DNA from: Hsuehochloa calcarea
Lineage: Eukaryota; Streptophyta; Magnoliopsida; Poales; Poaceae
Assembly: GCA_036346395.1 (NCBI GenBank)
Contig: CM070604.1
Location: forward strand, 34,065,662 to 34,129,661
DNA length: 64,000 bases
Direction of reading: 5' to 3'
The notes under the pieces were generated by a model. It saw nothing but the letters and a program-made list of their open reading frames with translations, ran no database searches and had not been told where the DNA came from. The stretch's first letter is position 1, and each line of letters begins with the position of its first letter. Shown here piece by piece: positions 1 to 9,769 of the stretch. The translations under genes were made by a program, and so were the position numbers.

Positions 1-84
1 GTTTTTTAAGTTTTCTTTGCCGGCTAAAAAAAACGTCGATCTAACCGCCACGCCGTCCAACACCACCTATTAGACTTCGTTGCC

Positions 85-1015
85 TTGGTCGCCGCGCCGC
101 CTATCGATGGCTTCCGTTCCATCAGCTGCGATCCCATTCTCGGGAACAAAGCCCCATGGGACAAACTACAGGTTGTAGTCTTTGCTCATGGAGATTACGC
201 TCAATGGTCTCCGCCTTTGGGGACATGTCACTGGTGCTCGACCTTGTCCGCCATCACCGGTTCAGCCTTCTCTCAGATAGCCTACTTCTGCACTTACTGC
301 AGAAGATGGAGCCACCAAGGAGGCAAAGGCCGCTACTTTCGCTGCTGATGAGGCCTTTCAGTATGCCATAAACGCTTTTGAGCGTTGTTGTGCTAATGAG
401 GCCCGTGTTCGCGCCATCCTGGTGGTCAGCGTCGACGACTCCATCTAGCCAGGCATTGTTGGTCTGCATTCTACTCGCCAGGTCTGGGAGTACTTGCGCG
501 AGCGATACCAGCAGAGCAGCGATGCTCAGTTCTTTTCGCTTCAGCGTGAGTTGGAGACACTTCGCAAGGAGGACTCCTCCGTCGACGACTTCTTCTGAGC
601 CGCGGCTAGTCGCTGGCGCCAGCTAGACAAACTGGCTTCTTCGCTCTGCCAGGAGTGTCATAAGGTGCAGAAGGCAGATCGTGACCACCTTCGCCTTTAT
701 AACTTCGTCTGCTGTCTATGCCCAGAGTTTGAGCATGTCAAGGTTCAACTGCTGAGCCGCTCATCACAACCGACAGTCACCGAGTCTTTTTCGACGCTTC
801 GTGCTGAGGAGCTTCTCCGCGGGTTAGCAGCACAGTTTGTTCCGGCTGTGCTTGCTAGCCCTTCTTCTTCGACTACACCGACGATTTCTGCTTCGACTAC
901 AGTCCCTCCTCAGGTGTCTATTTCTGCTCCTGTTTTTGCGCCAACTGGGATTCAGTGCAATTATTGCAAGAACTTCGAGCATGACTATCAGCGTTGTGCG
1001 TTGCGGAAAAAGTAG
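85..1015 (+). pseudogene. R1 gag remnant with CCHC zinc knuckle
   Basis: Copia nucleocapsid/capsid remnant spread over at least three frames (85-348, 378-626, 665-1015). Recognisable pieces are a UBN2-type gag stretch near 690-820 (NFVCCLCPEFEHVKVQLL, then TVTESFSTLRAEE) and a zinc knuckle at about 957-998, C-x2-C-x4-H-x4-C (CNYCKNFEHDYQRC), with all four metal ligands present. In-frame stops at about 596 and 1013 and frame changes between the pieces rule out a functional product. Confidence 0.8.
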
Positions 1016-1129
1016 AACAAGACGTGTGGACGATCTAAGAAGCGAGGAGGCCCTTCCTCGGCGAAGGACACACCAAAGACGTCAGACTTTCGGCGAGGTG
1101 ACTCTGCTCGCGATTACGCTAGGCTCTAC

Positions 1130-2470
1130 TTGCCAGCTTCTCTCACACCAAAGCGAGTTCTCGCTAGTCTAGCTCAGACGTCTCCTCTAGGTACTTTTTG
1201 GGTTCTGGATTCTGGTACCTCTTTCCACATGACACCAGACTCCACATCTCTGATTTCAGTCGAATCTCCTGTTTTTCCTATCTCTGTTCAGACAGCTGAC
1301 GATACTCGTCTGTTTGTCCGCTGTCATGGCACTCTTTTCTCTACTGATTTTTTTGCTCCAGTTGTTTCCAATGTTCCTCAGCTTACCATACATCTTCTCT
1401 CGGTGGGTCAGCTCACCGATCTTGGCTGTAGGGTTGGTTTTGACTCTCACACCTGTTTCATTCAGGATCGACGGATAGGGACGGTACTTGAGGCTGGTCA
1501 GCGTTGTAGGGATCGTTAGGGTCTCTACATTCTTGGTCGCCTCCACCTTCCGTCCAATTCAGTTGCTCCTATCACCTCTACGTCTACTTCCACCGCCACT
1601 GCTGCCACTACCTCCGGAGTTTTTGCCCAGCGGCATCACCGTTTAGGTCACTTCTGTGGGTCCTATCTTTCTTCATTAGCTCGTCTGAGTGTTCTTGGAC
1701 GTGTCACCGTTGACACGGTCATGTTTTGTCAGGGTTGTAAGCTGGGCAAGCAGCTACAGCTTCCTTATCATACTAGTGAATCCTTGTCTTCTCGTCCTTT
1801 TGACTTAATTCATTCAGATGTATGGGGACCTGCACCTATTATCTCTAATGGCGGGCATAAATCATATGTTATTTTCATTGATAATTATTCCCGTTTTACA
1901 TGGATTTTCTCTCTGTCTAATCATGGTCAGTTTCTTGCGATCTATCGTAGCTTTGCAACGATGGTTCGTACTCAGTTTGATTGCCATCCGTACTTTTCGC
2001 TGTGATTCTACTGGCGAGTACTGTTCTAGTGCTTTTCGACAGTTTCTTTCTGAGCCGGGCACTCTTTACAATCTTCTTGCCCTGGTGCTCATACTCAGAA
2101 TGTGGTTGCTTAGCGCAAGCATCGTCATCTGATTGAGACTGCCCGCACTCTTCTCCTTGCCTCTCACGTTCCACAGTTATGGGTTGATGCTGTTTCTACG
2201 GCTGCATATCTCATCAATATGCAGTCTTCCACTACTCTTATGGGTGTCAGTCCTATAGAGTGTCTCTACTCTCGAGCCCCCTAGTACTCACCTTTGTGTT
2301 TTTTGTTGTACTTGTTTTGTTCTGCTACAGCCTCGTGGGCGCACTAAACTATCGGGTCAGTCAGTTGAGTGTGTAATTCTTGGTTATAGTTCTGAGCATA
2401 AGGGTTATCACTGCTGGGATCCTTCTGCTCAACTGATCAAGATTTCACAAGACGTTGTCTTTGACGAATC
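1130..2470 (+). pseudogene. R1 protease and integrase remnant
   Basis: The aspartic protease motif is at about 1198-1230 (WVLDSGTSFHMT). The GAG-pre-integrase segment follows at 1625-1790 (HHRLGH, then CQGCKLGKQ as HHCC-type zinc ligands). The integrase core starts near 1800 with the first catalytic Asp in HSDVWGP; the second lies in CDSTGEY near 2005. At the position of the third catalytic acid (normally GVAERKHR) the sequence at about 2108 reads VVA-stop-RKHR, so the catalytic Glu codon is a stop. A later stop and frame changes are also present. A 76-bp-scale Pro/Ser-rich linker to the RT follows at 2455-2840. Confidence 0.85.
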
Positions 2471-2836
2471 TCGACCTTTCTTCTATCGAGATTCAGCTCC
2501 TTCTGTTTCCACTGTTGAGTCGATTTCATGGTTCTCTTTCTGACTCTTCACCCATTTCTCCACTATCACACTCTTCCTCTAGTCTGTCTCTAGTGGTTTC
2601 TTCTGTACCTCCGCCTCCGACGCTGTCTCTTACAACACCGCCTCTTATTCCTACAGCACCACCGTCTCGTTTCTCTAGTATTCACTACTCTAGGCGTCCT
2701 AGTCCTTCATCAGTCTCCTCTCCTGGAATCTCGTCGTCACCCACATCTGATTCTCCTGATGATGTTCCTCGTTACGTCCTTCGTGACCGAACATCCCTTC
2801 GACCTCCTGATCGTCTTGGATTTGCTCTAATAGCTC

Positions 2837-4250
2837 ATGCTCTCTGTCACTGAGTTTAGTTCTTATCGTGAGGCTGCTCCTTGTTCTGAGTGGCAGCTCA
2901 CTATGGCAGAGAAGCTTGATGCTCTTCGACGTACGGAGACTTGGGAAATTGTACCGACACCTGTGCATGCTCGTCCGATCACGTGCAAGTGGGTGTACAA
3001 TATTTCAAGTGGGTGTACAATATTAAGACCCAGTCTGATGGTACTATCGAGCGCTACAAGGCTCATCTTGTGGCTCACGGCTTTCAACAGGAGTACGGTC
3101 GTGACTACGATTAGACTTTAGCCCTTGCTGCCCATATGACCACTGTTTGCACTCTTGTTACTGTTGCTTCTGTTCGCCGATGGTCTATCTCTCAGCTAGA
3201 TGTTAATAATGATTTTCTTAATGGTGTTCTGCATGAGGTCTACATGCAGCCACCAATTGGATATTCAGTTCCCGATGGGCACGTCTGTCATCTTCGACGT
3301 GCTCTTTATGGCCTCAAACAGGCTCCTCGTGCCTGGTTTGCGTGTTTTACCTTAGTGACTACTACTATCGGTTTCACTATCAGTTCCCATGATCCTGTTC
3401 TTTTTGTCCATATCTCATCTCAGGTAGGACACTGCTTCTTCCGTACGTTGATGATATGCTCATCATTGGTTATGATTCCTCATTTATCACATATGTGAAG
3501 AAGCATCTCAGTGAGAAGTTTTTGATGACTGGTCTTGGTTCTCTTACGTACTTCCTTGGGATTGAGGTCTCTTCCATGCCTGAGGGTTACTACCTCTCCC
3601 AGCAGAAGTATGTCCAGGATCTTCTTGATCGGTCTGGTATGACTGACACTCGCACTGCTGAGACTCCCATGAAACTATCCCTACAGCTTAGTGCCACTAA
3701 TGGTGATCTTCTTAAGGATCCTACTCGCTATCGACATCTTGTTGGGAGTTTCGTGTATCTTGTGAGCACTCATCCTGATATTGCTTATATTGTTCATATC
3801 TTGAGTCAGTTCATAGCTTGTCCTACCCATCTTCACTACAGTCACCTTCTTCGTGTTCTTCGCTACTTGCGTGGAACTATCTCTCGTCGTTTGTTTTTCC
3901 CTAGCTCTACCTCACTCTGACTTGCAGTACTCCGTCGACACTGGCTAGCTATCCTTCTGATCATCGTTCTCTTTCTGCTTACTGCGCTTTTCTTAGCTCC
4001 TCCCTGATTGCATGGAAGACTAAGAAGCGCATCGATTTCCGCTCGAGTCAGAGGCTGAGTTGAGAGCTATGGCAGCAGTGACAGCAGAGGTTACTTGGTT
4101 GAGATGGCTACTTGCAGATTTTGGAGTGCCTGTGGTGTGACCTACGACTCTTTTCTCTGACAGTACAGGCGCTATAAGTATTGCTCGGGACCGAGTGAAG
4201 CATGAACTCACCAAGCACATTGGTATAGATGCTTAATACACTAATTCACA
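2837..4250 (+). pseudogene. R1 reverse transcriptase and RNase H remnant
   Basis: The RT domain is in pieces: the fingers region at 2880-3110, VYMQPP and ALYGLKQAPRAW at about 3240-3345, and the catalytic YVDD at 3444-3455, intact but in a shifted frame. It then reads LGSLTYFLGIEV and GMTDTRTAETPM up to about 3670. RNase H follows to about 4235, with AELRAMA, DSTGAISIA and KHIGID. A 20-bp tandem duplication at about 2988-3023 (GTGGGTGTACAATATT repeated) disrupts the start of the RT. In-frame stops occur at about 3114, 3918 and 4137. Confidence 0.85.
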
Positions 4251-4393
4251 AGTGCAGGAGGGAGTATTTGCTTTACAGTTTGTGCTATGAGAGTTACAGG
4301 TCGCTGACTTCTTCACGAAGCCACAGACTAAGGCACAACATTTGTATTTTCTCTCCAAACTCAGTGTGTGTGATCCACCATGAGTTTGAGGGG

Positions 4394-4504
4394 TGTTAGA
4401 ATAGGACTCTTTTGTATTCCTTATCTGTATATGGTAACCCTCTTGTACTCCCTATATATATTGCTTATTGGGCCCTCTTAAAAATACAGACATTATTCAT
4501 AACA
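4394..4504 (+). repeat. R1 3' LTR (111 bp)
   Basis: It begins TGTTAGAATAGG directly after the purine run GAGTTTGAGGGG (the PPT) and ends CATAACA, giving the inverted ends TGTTA...TAACA. It contains CTATATATA near 4451, a possible TATA box. The length is typical of the smallest copia LTRs. Confidence 0.85.
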
Positions 4505-4506
4505 GG

Positions 4507-5290
4507 TCAAAGCTGTAGGTGGAGCTCCATGGGTGTGGCAGCATTGCGTGTATCAGTCATACCAGAGTGAACGAGCAGATCCTGAATGTAGCAATTCTGA
4601 GAGAGATAGTAGCCATTACTATCAAACTGAACCACAATCTCTAAAAAATAGCTCAATGGTCCCAAATCGGACACCATAAACTGTTCACTCAATTTCCTCT
4701 TCACAAAAGCCACATAATCCATGTCTTCTCTTGTTATCAGCATATCATCTACATATAGTAGAAGCAAAGTACGACCCGCTGAGAAGTGTGAATAAACAAG
4801 GCAGGGTCATGCTCACTTGTAGTGAAACTAGCATCTCAAATTACGGAACTAAAACGCTCAAACCAAGCACATGGAGTCTGCTTGAGACCATATAGAGCAC
4901 GCATAAAGCGACAAACATAACATGTAGGAGCCTCAACACCTGGAGGTGGCTGCATATAGACCTCATGTAGATCACTATGAAGAAAATCATTCTTAGCATC
5001 CATCTAAGATATAGTCCATATGCATACCATTGCAATACAGACTGTGATCATATGAGCAATTGGAGCAAAAGACTCGTCATAATCTCGACCATAAGCCTGC
5101 TGAAAACCTCTTGCAACAAGACGAGCCTTGTATCGCTCTACTGAACCATCTGACTTGTATTTTACTTTATACACCCACTTGAAAGTTATAGGAATAACTC
5201 CAGATGGTAGCGGAACAAGATCCCAAGTGCCTCTACACTCTAATGATGTGAGTTCCTTTGCCATAGCCAACTGTCACTCAGGTATATTGG
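4507..5290 (-). pseudogene. R2 reverse transcriptase remnant
   Basis: Minus-strand copia RT. The N-terminal part is at 5004-5270 (AKELTSLECRGTWDLVPLP, then FKWVYKVKYKSDGSVERYKARLVARGFQQ). The middle, 4841-5000, is frameshifted but shows the VYMQPPPG region. The catalytic YVDD lies at 4745-4756, followed by LGPLSYFLEI and GMTDTRNAATPM. The reading frame changes at least twice. The domain is cut at 4507 where R1 begins. Confidence 0.85.
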
Positions 5291-5299
5291 TAGCCTCCA

Positions 5300-6303
5300 T
5301 ATAGGTACTCCACTAAGCTAATGAACCTGTATGAGAAAAAACCCATCTCTCTGGTGCCTAAATAGAAGAACGATCACGTAGGGCATATCGTGATGTAGTA
5401 GAACGATCGTTTGAGTCAGTGGTAATAGCCGGAGGGTCAAGTGGAGAGGAGGACTGAGAGTCAAAAGGAACTCTCTGTCGACGACTATAGTAAAAGGGAA
5501 AAGTGGAAGTCTCAAAAACTGGTGGAGCTGGTGGAGGAGCCACACTAGAAGGTGAAACTGGTGGAGAAGGTGTATCGGAAGAAGACAAGTCTGGTGAAGG
5601 AATGAGAGGTAGACACAAAAAGGTGGAATATGTGGAAGAAAAAAGTGGAATGTGTAGAAGGATGATAAAAGAAGGGTCGACCCTCATCAAAGGTCACATC
5701 ACGAGATATGCGAATGCGATGTGCTGAGAGATCATAGCAACGACAGTCCTGCTCAGGACTATAACCCAGGAAGACACACTCAACCGACTGAGCGCTCAGC
5801 TTTGTACGCTCACGAGGTGCTAGAAGGATAGAACAGACACAACCAAAGACACGAAGATGAGCATAGTGAGAAGGTACTCTATACAGGACCTCGCCAGGAC
5901 ACTTGCCCTTAAGCTTGGAAGAGAGTTGACGGTTAATGAGATAGACTGTCGTAGAGACTGCTTCTCCACAGAAGTGAGGCAACAAAGGAGGAGATAAGAA
6001 GTGTACAGACAGTCTCAATGATGTGATGGTGCTTGCGCTCAGCAACACCATTCTGAGTATGAGCACCAGGACACGAGAGCTGTGGAAGAGTACCATCAGA
6101 AGAAATGAACTAGCGAAAGACTAATGAAAGATACTCTCCCCAGAGTCAAAACGAAAAATATGAATGGAAGAAGAAAACCGTGTATGGACCATCTTAGCAA
6201 AAGACTGATAAATGGAAATCAACTGAGAACGATGTTTCATAAAAATAGATCCATGCATATCAAGAGTGATCATCAACAAATATGATATAATAACTATGAC
6301 CAC
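5300..6303 (-). pseudogene. R2 integrase remnant and Pro/Ser-rich linker
   Basis: The C-terminal part of copia integrase is in frame at 5545-6096: VSTTVYLINRQLSSKLKGKCPGEVLY, then HLRVFGCVC, VECVFLGYSPEQDCRCYDLSAHRI and ISRDVTFDEGRPFF. These are standard C-terminal integrase motifs of copia. A Pro/Ser/Thr-rich linker (5358-5560) leads to the RT. The catalytic core at 6000-6303 is fragmentary: only HDYSRYSYY-like remains are seen on the minus strand near 6285. Frameshifts near 6000 and 6120 make it non-functional. Confidence 0.8.
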
Positions 6304-6499
6304 CCTTCAGAGCAAAAGGAGATGGACCATATACACCTGAATGCACCAAATCAAAAGGACAAGAGGGCTGAGAGGTACTACTAGAATATGGAAGTTGTAG
6401 TTGTTTCCCCAACTTACAACCAGTACAATGAAAACAACACTCAACAGTGACATGATCTAAGGTGCCCTGGTAAACTAGAGTGGTGAGGCGAGCTCCACA

Positions 6500-7870
6500 G
6501 AGATGACCAAGTTTGTGATGTCACTTGATGAAGGAAGAACAAATAGAAGACTGAGATGATGACATAACAGAAGACACTAAGGCCTTCAACGTATTGGTGG
6601 AAGGAAGATGTAAGGTGTCCAAAACATAAAGACTAGGAGAGCCTCTACGACGATGGCCAGAACCAATCACTCTTGTGCTATGACGATCCTGAATGAAACA
6701 AGAAGAATCATCAAATCCAATGAAACAGTTCACATCAGTAAGTTGACCAACAGAAAGAAGGCTCATTGATAGTTGAGGAACAAAAAACACATCAGGACCA
6801 GAGAAGCGGGATATCGAGAGAATGCCCTAATGGGTTAGAGCAAAGTGTACCATCAGCAGTGCGAACATATGCAGTATCAGTCACGAGCCTACGAGCAACA
6901 AGCTGAGAGCTATCCGATGTAACATGAAAGGAGGCACCCGAGTCCAGAACCCAAGGATGAGCAGCGCTAGGAGCAGAAGGTGCAACTAAGGTCATAGCAG
7001 ACACTGAATTAGAAGTCACAGTAGATGTAGGTGTGGCAGCAGTGACGGCTCCAATAGGTGCTCTCGGAGGCCCAGTAGGTGCTCCACGACGATGATCAGA
7101 TGGATGTCTAGCACAATAATGAACAAGTTGATCTAGATGTAACTTGAAGCACTTGTCAACATAATGATCAGTCCCTTGCAATGAGAACATACCAGTACTC
7201 CAGTGGGTGTCGCTCTGGTAGATCCAGACCGCTGTGTAAGACCCAGGATAGCATGTGTTGAGGACCCTGAGGTAGGTATAAGCGAATGGAGACGAGTCTC
7301 CTCTGCAATCAAACTAGAGAGCACCTCAGTCAAAGTCGGTCGAGTGGGATAGTTGAGTAACTGAGTACTAACAAGCTCAAACTCTGATCGAAGGCCCATC
7401 ACAAACTGATACATGAGCGTCTGCTGAGTATACTCATCTTTGGCAACTCAAGACTGGCAAGCAGTGGCAACCTTCGGTGTTATAAGACTCTAGAGGGCCA
7501 GTGATATGAGTGAAAGCACTGTAATACTCTTCCACTATCTGATCCTACTGCTGCTGAATACTATGAAGGTTCTTGAGCAATGTGAAGCGAAGAGCACCAC
7601 TGGACTGAACATATCTCTTCTCAAAGTATGTTCATATCTGCTTAGCTAAAGTATGATACTCAAAACTCATCCTCAAAGAGACATCAACACTCAGAACAAG
7701 TCCAGTCAAGATACGATCATCCTCTTTCTGCGAAGCCTTTACGGACTCAACATCTCTTCAGATCAGGAGGATCGTCAGTCAAATGAGAGGCCAAACCATA
7801 CCCCCTAAAAGCAGTCTTGACTGAGAAAACCCATGCTCGGTAGTTCAACCCGTCGAGCTTGATGTCTGTG
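6500..7870 (-). pseudogene. R2 gag, protease and pre-integrase remnant
   Basis: Reading right to left: a gag N-terminal motif of the type KLDGLNYRAWVFSVKTA at about 7800-7865, the start of the UBN2 fold; gag core at 7133-7414 (VMGLRSEFELVSTQLL, LSSLIAEETRL); a damaged zinc knuckle (CSHCKG, then D-H-Y-V-D-K-C) broken by a frameshift near 7165; the protease motif WVLDSGASFHVT at about 6920-6955; and a pre-integrase stretch at 6521-6790 (LLSVGQLTDVNCFIGFD). Gag and protease-integrase are in different frames because of small indels. Confidence 0.8.
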
Positions 7871-8707
7871 AACACGAGAGATGAACTACCCCAAACATCG
7901 AGTCAAACTTGTTCATCCACACCCACACAACAGCAACACAATAGTAGTAGCAAAACAATCAATAGTAGTATTGAGCAGCGCAATCAACAAAGCAGTACTG
8001 AGCAACAGGAGGCGTCACCGAGGCATCGAGTGCTAGAGCAGAGGTTGATGACGAGCTCCAGGCGACACGACGACTATAGTTGAGTAGAGGCTGATGACGA
8101 GCTCCAGGCGACAAGCACCAAGCAGAGGAGGGTCGTCGTGGAGTAGGGAGAGCGTCGGGTCATGGAGCACAGGCTCCAGCGGCGCAGAACCGGAAAGTGG
8201 CGACCTCCAGACGATGAGGCAGAGGATGCGACGAGGCAGAGGGGCTTCGGCAATGGCAACGACGCAGAGGAGCTCCGGCAATGGATCAAGAGAGGCGGCG
8301 GCCTCCAAGCGACGAGGATGCAGAGGATGCGATGAGCTCGGCCTCAGGGGACGAGGCAGAGGGGCTCCAGCAATGGATCCAGAGATGTGTCGGCCTTTAG
8401 GGGACGAGCTCAGCCTCAGGCAATGATCCAGAGGGACGGTGGCCTCCAGGCGACGAGAGTACGAAGCAGATCCGGAGATCCGAAGGTGAGGAGCTGCTGA
8501 TCCGAGATCCGGAGGTGAGGATCTACTCTTGAGGGGAGACGGCGACAACAAAGCACGAAGCAGACTCGGATCCGGAGGTGAGGATCTACTCTTGAGGGGA
8601 GACGGCGACGGCAGAGCATGAAGTAGAGGAAGGAGGGTTGCCGTCGGGAGTGGCTTGGGGCCCGCTGGCCCGCGGTGGAGGGGCAACAAGCCAACGACAG
8701 TGGCGGC
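7871..8707 (-). other. R2 untranslated leader with GC-rich direct repeats
   Basis: About 840 bp between gag and the PBS. It has local tandem repeats: a unit with GATCCGGAGGTGAGG and GAGGGGAGACGGCGAC occurs twice with a 63-bp period (8506-8546 and 8569-8609), and GATGACGAGCTCCAGGCGAC occurs twice (about 8047 and 8091). Long open frames here are low-complexity Pro/Ser/Leu or Arg/Gly strings in several frames at once, so I do not call a gene. Part of this could be captured non-element sequence. Confidence 0.55.
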
Positions 8708-8912
8708 GGCTTAAGGAAATAGGATTAGGGTTGGAGATAGCTCTGGAACCATGTTAGAAAAGTGATTAGAGTTTTGCTATTTACAACTATACAGCTTATT
8801 CATTAATTGGCTTAAGGAAATAGGATTAGGGTTGGAGATAGCTCTAGTACCATGTTAGAAAAGTTGAGACTAGGGTTTTGCTATTCACAACTATTCAACT
8901 TATTCATTAATT
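8708..8912 (-). repeat. Tandem duplication of R2 LTR end plus PBS (2 x ~101 bp)
   Basis: 8708-8808 and 8809-8912 are near-identical. Each starts GGCTTAAGGAAATAGGATTA and ends TTATTCATTAATT. Each copy contains the last ~57 bp of the LTR and a PBS-like site (GCTCTGGAACCA on + at 8740-8751, GCTCTAGTACCA at 8841-8852). The element therefore carries two PBS copies. Confidence 0.85.
8841..8852 (-). other. R2 primer-binding site
   Basis: On the minus strand this reads TGGTACTAGAGC, directly after the LTR end TAACA. It matches the initiator-Met tRNA type PBS (TGGTATCAGAGC) with two differences. Confidence 0.75.
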
Positions 8913-8993
8913 GAGAGGTATGTATAAATATTGTTGCATAGGCATCATGGACTACATAGGCCAAGAGAACGAGAATGTACACCACTCTTAACA
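8853..8993 (-). repeat. R2 5' LTR (141 bp)
   Basis: On the minus strand it begins TGTTAAGAGTGGTG and ends CTTTTCTAACA, with inverted ends TGTTA...TAACA. It is flanked by the PBS on its internal side. A TATA-like ATTTATACATACC lies near 8925. The size and ends resemble the R1 LTR, so R1 and R2 are related lineages. Confidence 0.85.
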
Positions 8994-9287
8994 TTTAGTA
9001 CCGGTAATACAACCAGTATTCAGTTTTCCTTCCAGAACCGGCCAGTTACCAATCATACTGGTCCTGAATGAAATTGCCATTGACGGCTGGTATTAGGGGT
9101 ATTTAAGACGACTTTTAAATAGTATATACATCATAAGAATTAGGAAATACAAAAGCATTAGAAAAACACAGAGGATAGGAACAAAATAGTAGTTGGCTGC
9201 AAATTACAAGAAAACTGGCTGGTTTCTGGAAATTATCTGGGTATGCGGTTTGCTTCAATACAGAAATCAGACTGGGGAAAATATCAG
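8994..9287. other. Interval left of the host-gene exons; possible DNA-transposon residue
   Basis: No gene seen. 8998-9110 has several ACCGGT/ACCAGT-type words in both orientations (TACCGGTAATAC, AACCGGCCAGTTACC, ATACTGGTCC), like the subterminal repeats of CACTA elements. That resemblance is weak. Confidence 0.3.
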
Positions 9288-9690
9288 GTGCAAAGGATGA
9301 CTTTTGTGAAAATAGTGCAAATTCAACTAAAATCAAATGTACAAGTTTTCAAAAATTCTATTTTTTTTGTTTTAGATATAGGTAAGGACATGGTCTATAT
9401 CCATGCAAAATTTCAAGAACAAACTTAATCCCATTTGTGAGATACGAAAAAGACAAATACGATATGTAACAGTAAGCTACAGTGATGACCAGTAATCGAC
9501 TATTACATGTGGCACTTGTCTTGTTCATATCTCACAAACAGAATTGAGTTTGCTCTTGAAATTTTGTATGGATATAAACCATATACTTACCTATATCTGA
9601 CAATTGTTTTAGAACTTTTGAAAACTTTTACAAGCACTTTTAGTGGAATTTGTACTATTTTCAGAAAAAGTTGTCATTTGCAAGTTGCAA
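9288..9690. mobile_element. Foldback (long inverted repeat) non-autonomous DNA element, degraded
   Basis: Two arms of about 190-200 bp in opposite orientation meet near 9485. Left-arm words AAAATAGTGCAAATTC, AGATATAGGTAAG, TATATCCATGCAAAATTTCA and TTTGTGAGATACGAAAAAGAC return reverse-complemented at about 9655, 9590, 9560 and 9530, at roughly 80-85% identity by eye. No coding capacity. Termini and TSD were not resolved, so the superfamily (CACTA or Mutator-like MITE) is unknown. It lies within the last visible intron, or 3' of the last visible exon, of the neighbouring gene. Confidence 0.65.
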
Positions 9691-9769
9691 GTGATAAATC
9701 AGACTGCCACTAACAGATACTAGAGGTGTCATAAGTTTATTACATACTACAGCAACTATAAGAAATTAC

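Larger units (their letters stand above)
1..4504 (+). mobile_element. R1: decayed Ty1-copia retrotransposon, 5' end off-window
   Basis: Copia order is seen on the + strand: gag with CCHC knuckle, protease, GAG-pre-integrase, integrase, reverse transcriptase, RNase H, then a PPT-like TTTGAGGGG and a 111-bp 3' LTR. The protease-integrase-RT order defines Ty1-copia. The very short LTR suggests an Ale/Retrofit-type lineage, which is a guess. The frame is interrupted many times, so the copy is dead. The 5' LTR and PBS lie left of base 1. The 3' LTR abuts truncated R2 at 4505, which fits R1 having inserted into R2. Confidence 0.9.
4505..8993 (-). mobile_element. R2: decayed Ty1-copia retrotransposon, 3' part missing
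   Basis: On the minus strand, right to left: 5' LTR (8853-8993), PBS, a GC-rich leader, gag, protease, integrase and RT. The element stops abruptly in the RT, just after the AATPMELHLQL segment at 4507; RNase H, PPT and 3' LTR are absent from the window. The junction is exactly the end of the R1 LTR. The simplest reading is that R1 inserted into R2, so the rest of R2 should lie left of base 1, preceded by a copy of GGTCA (4505-4509). Confidence 0.85.

Noticed and set aside
8033..8689. 218-codon open frame (-) and overlapping + frames
   Set aside because: Low-complexity Pro/Leu/Ser or Arg/Gly strings open in several frames at once, in a repeat-bearing leader between the R2 PBS and gag; no domain motif.
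9740..9769. Stop shortly after exon 5 as the true end of the trigger-factor-like protein
   Set aside because: Not excluded, but CTGCAG|GTAATT is a good splice donor in phase 0 and the tail VISYSCCSM looks like translated intron, so I do not set it as the C terminus.
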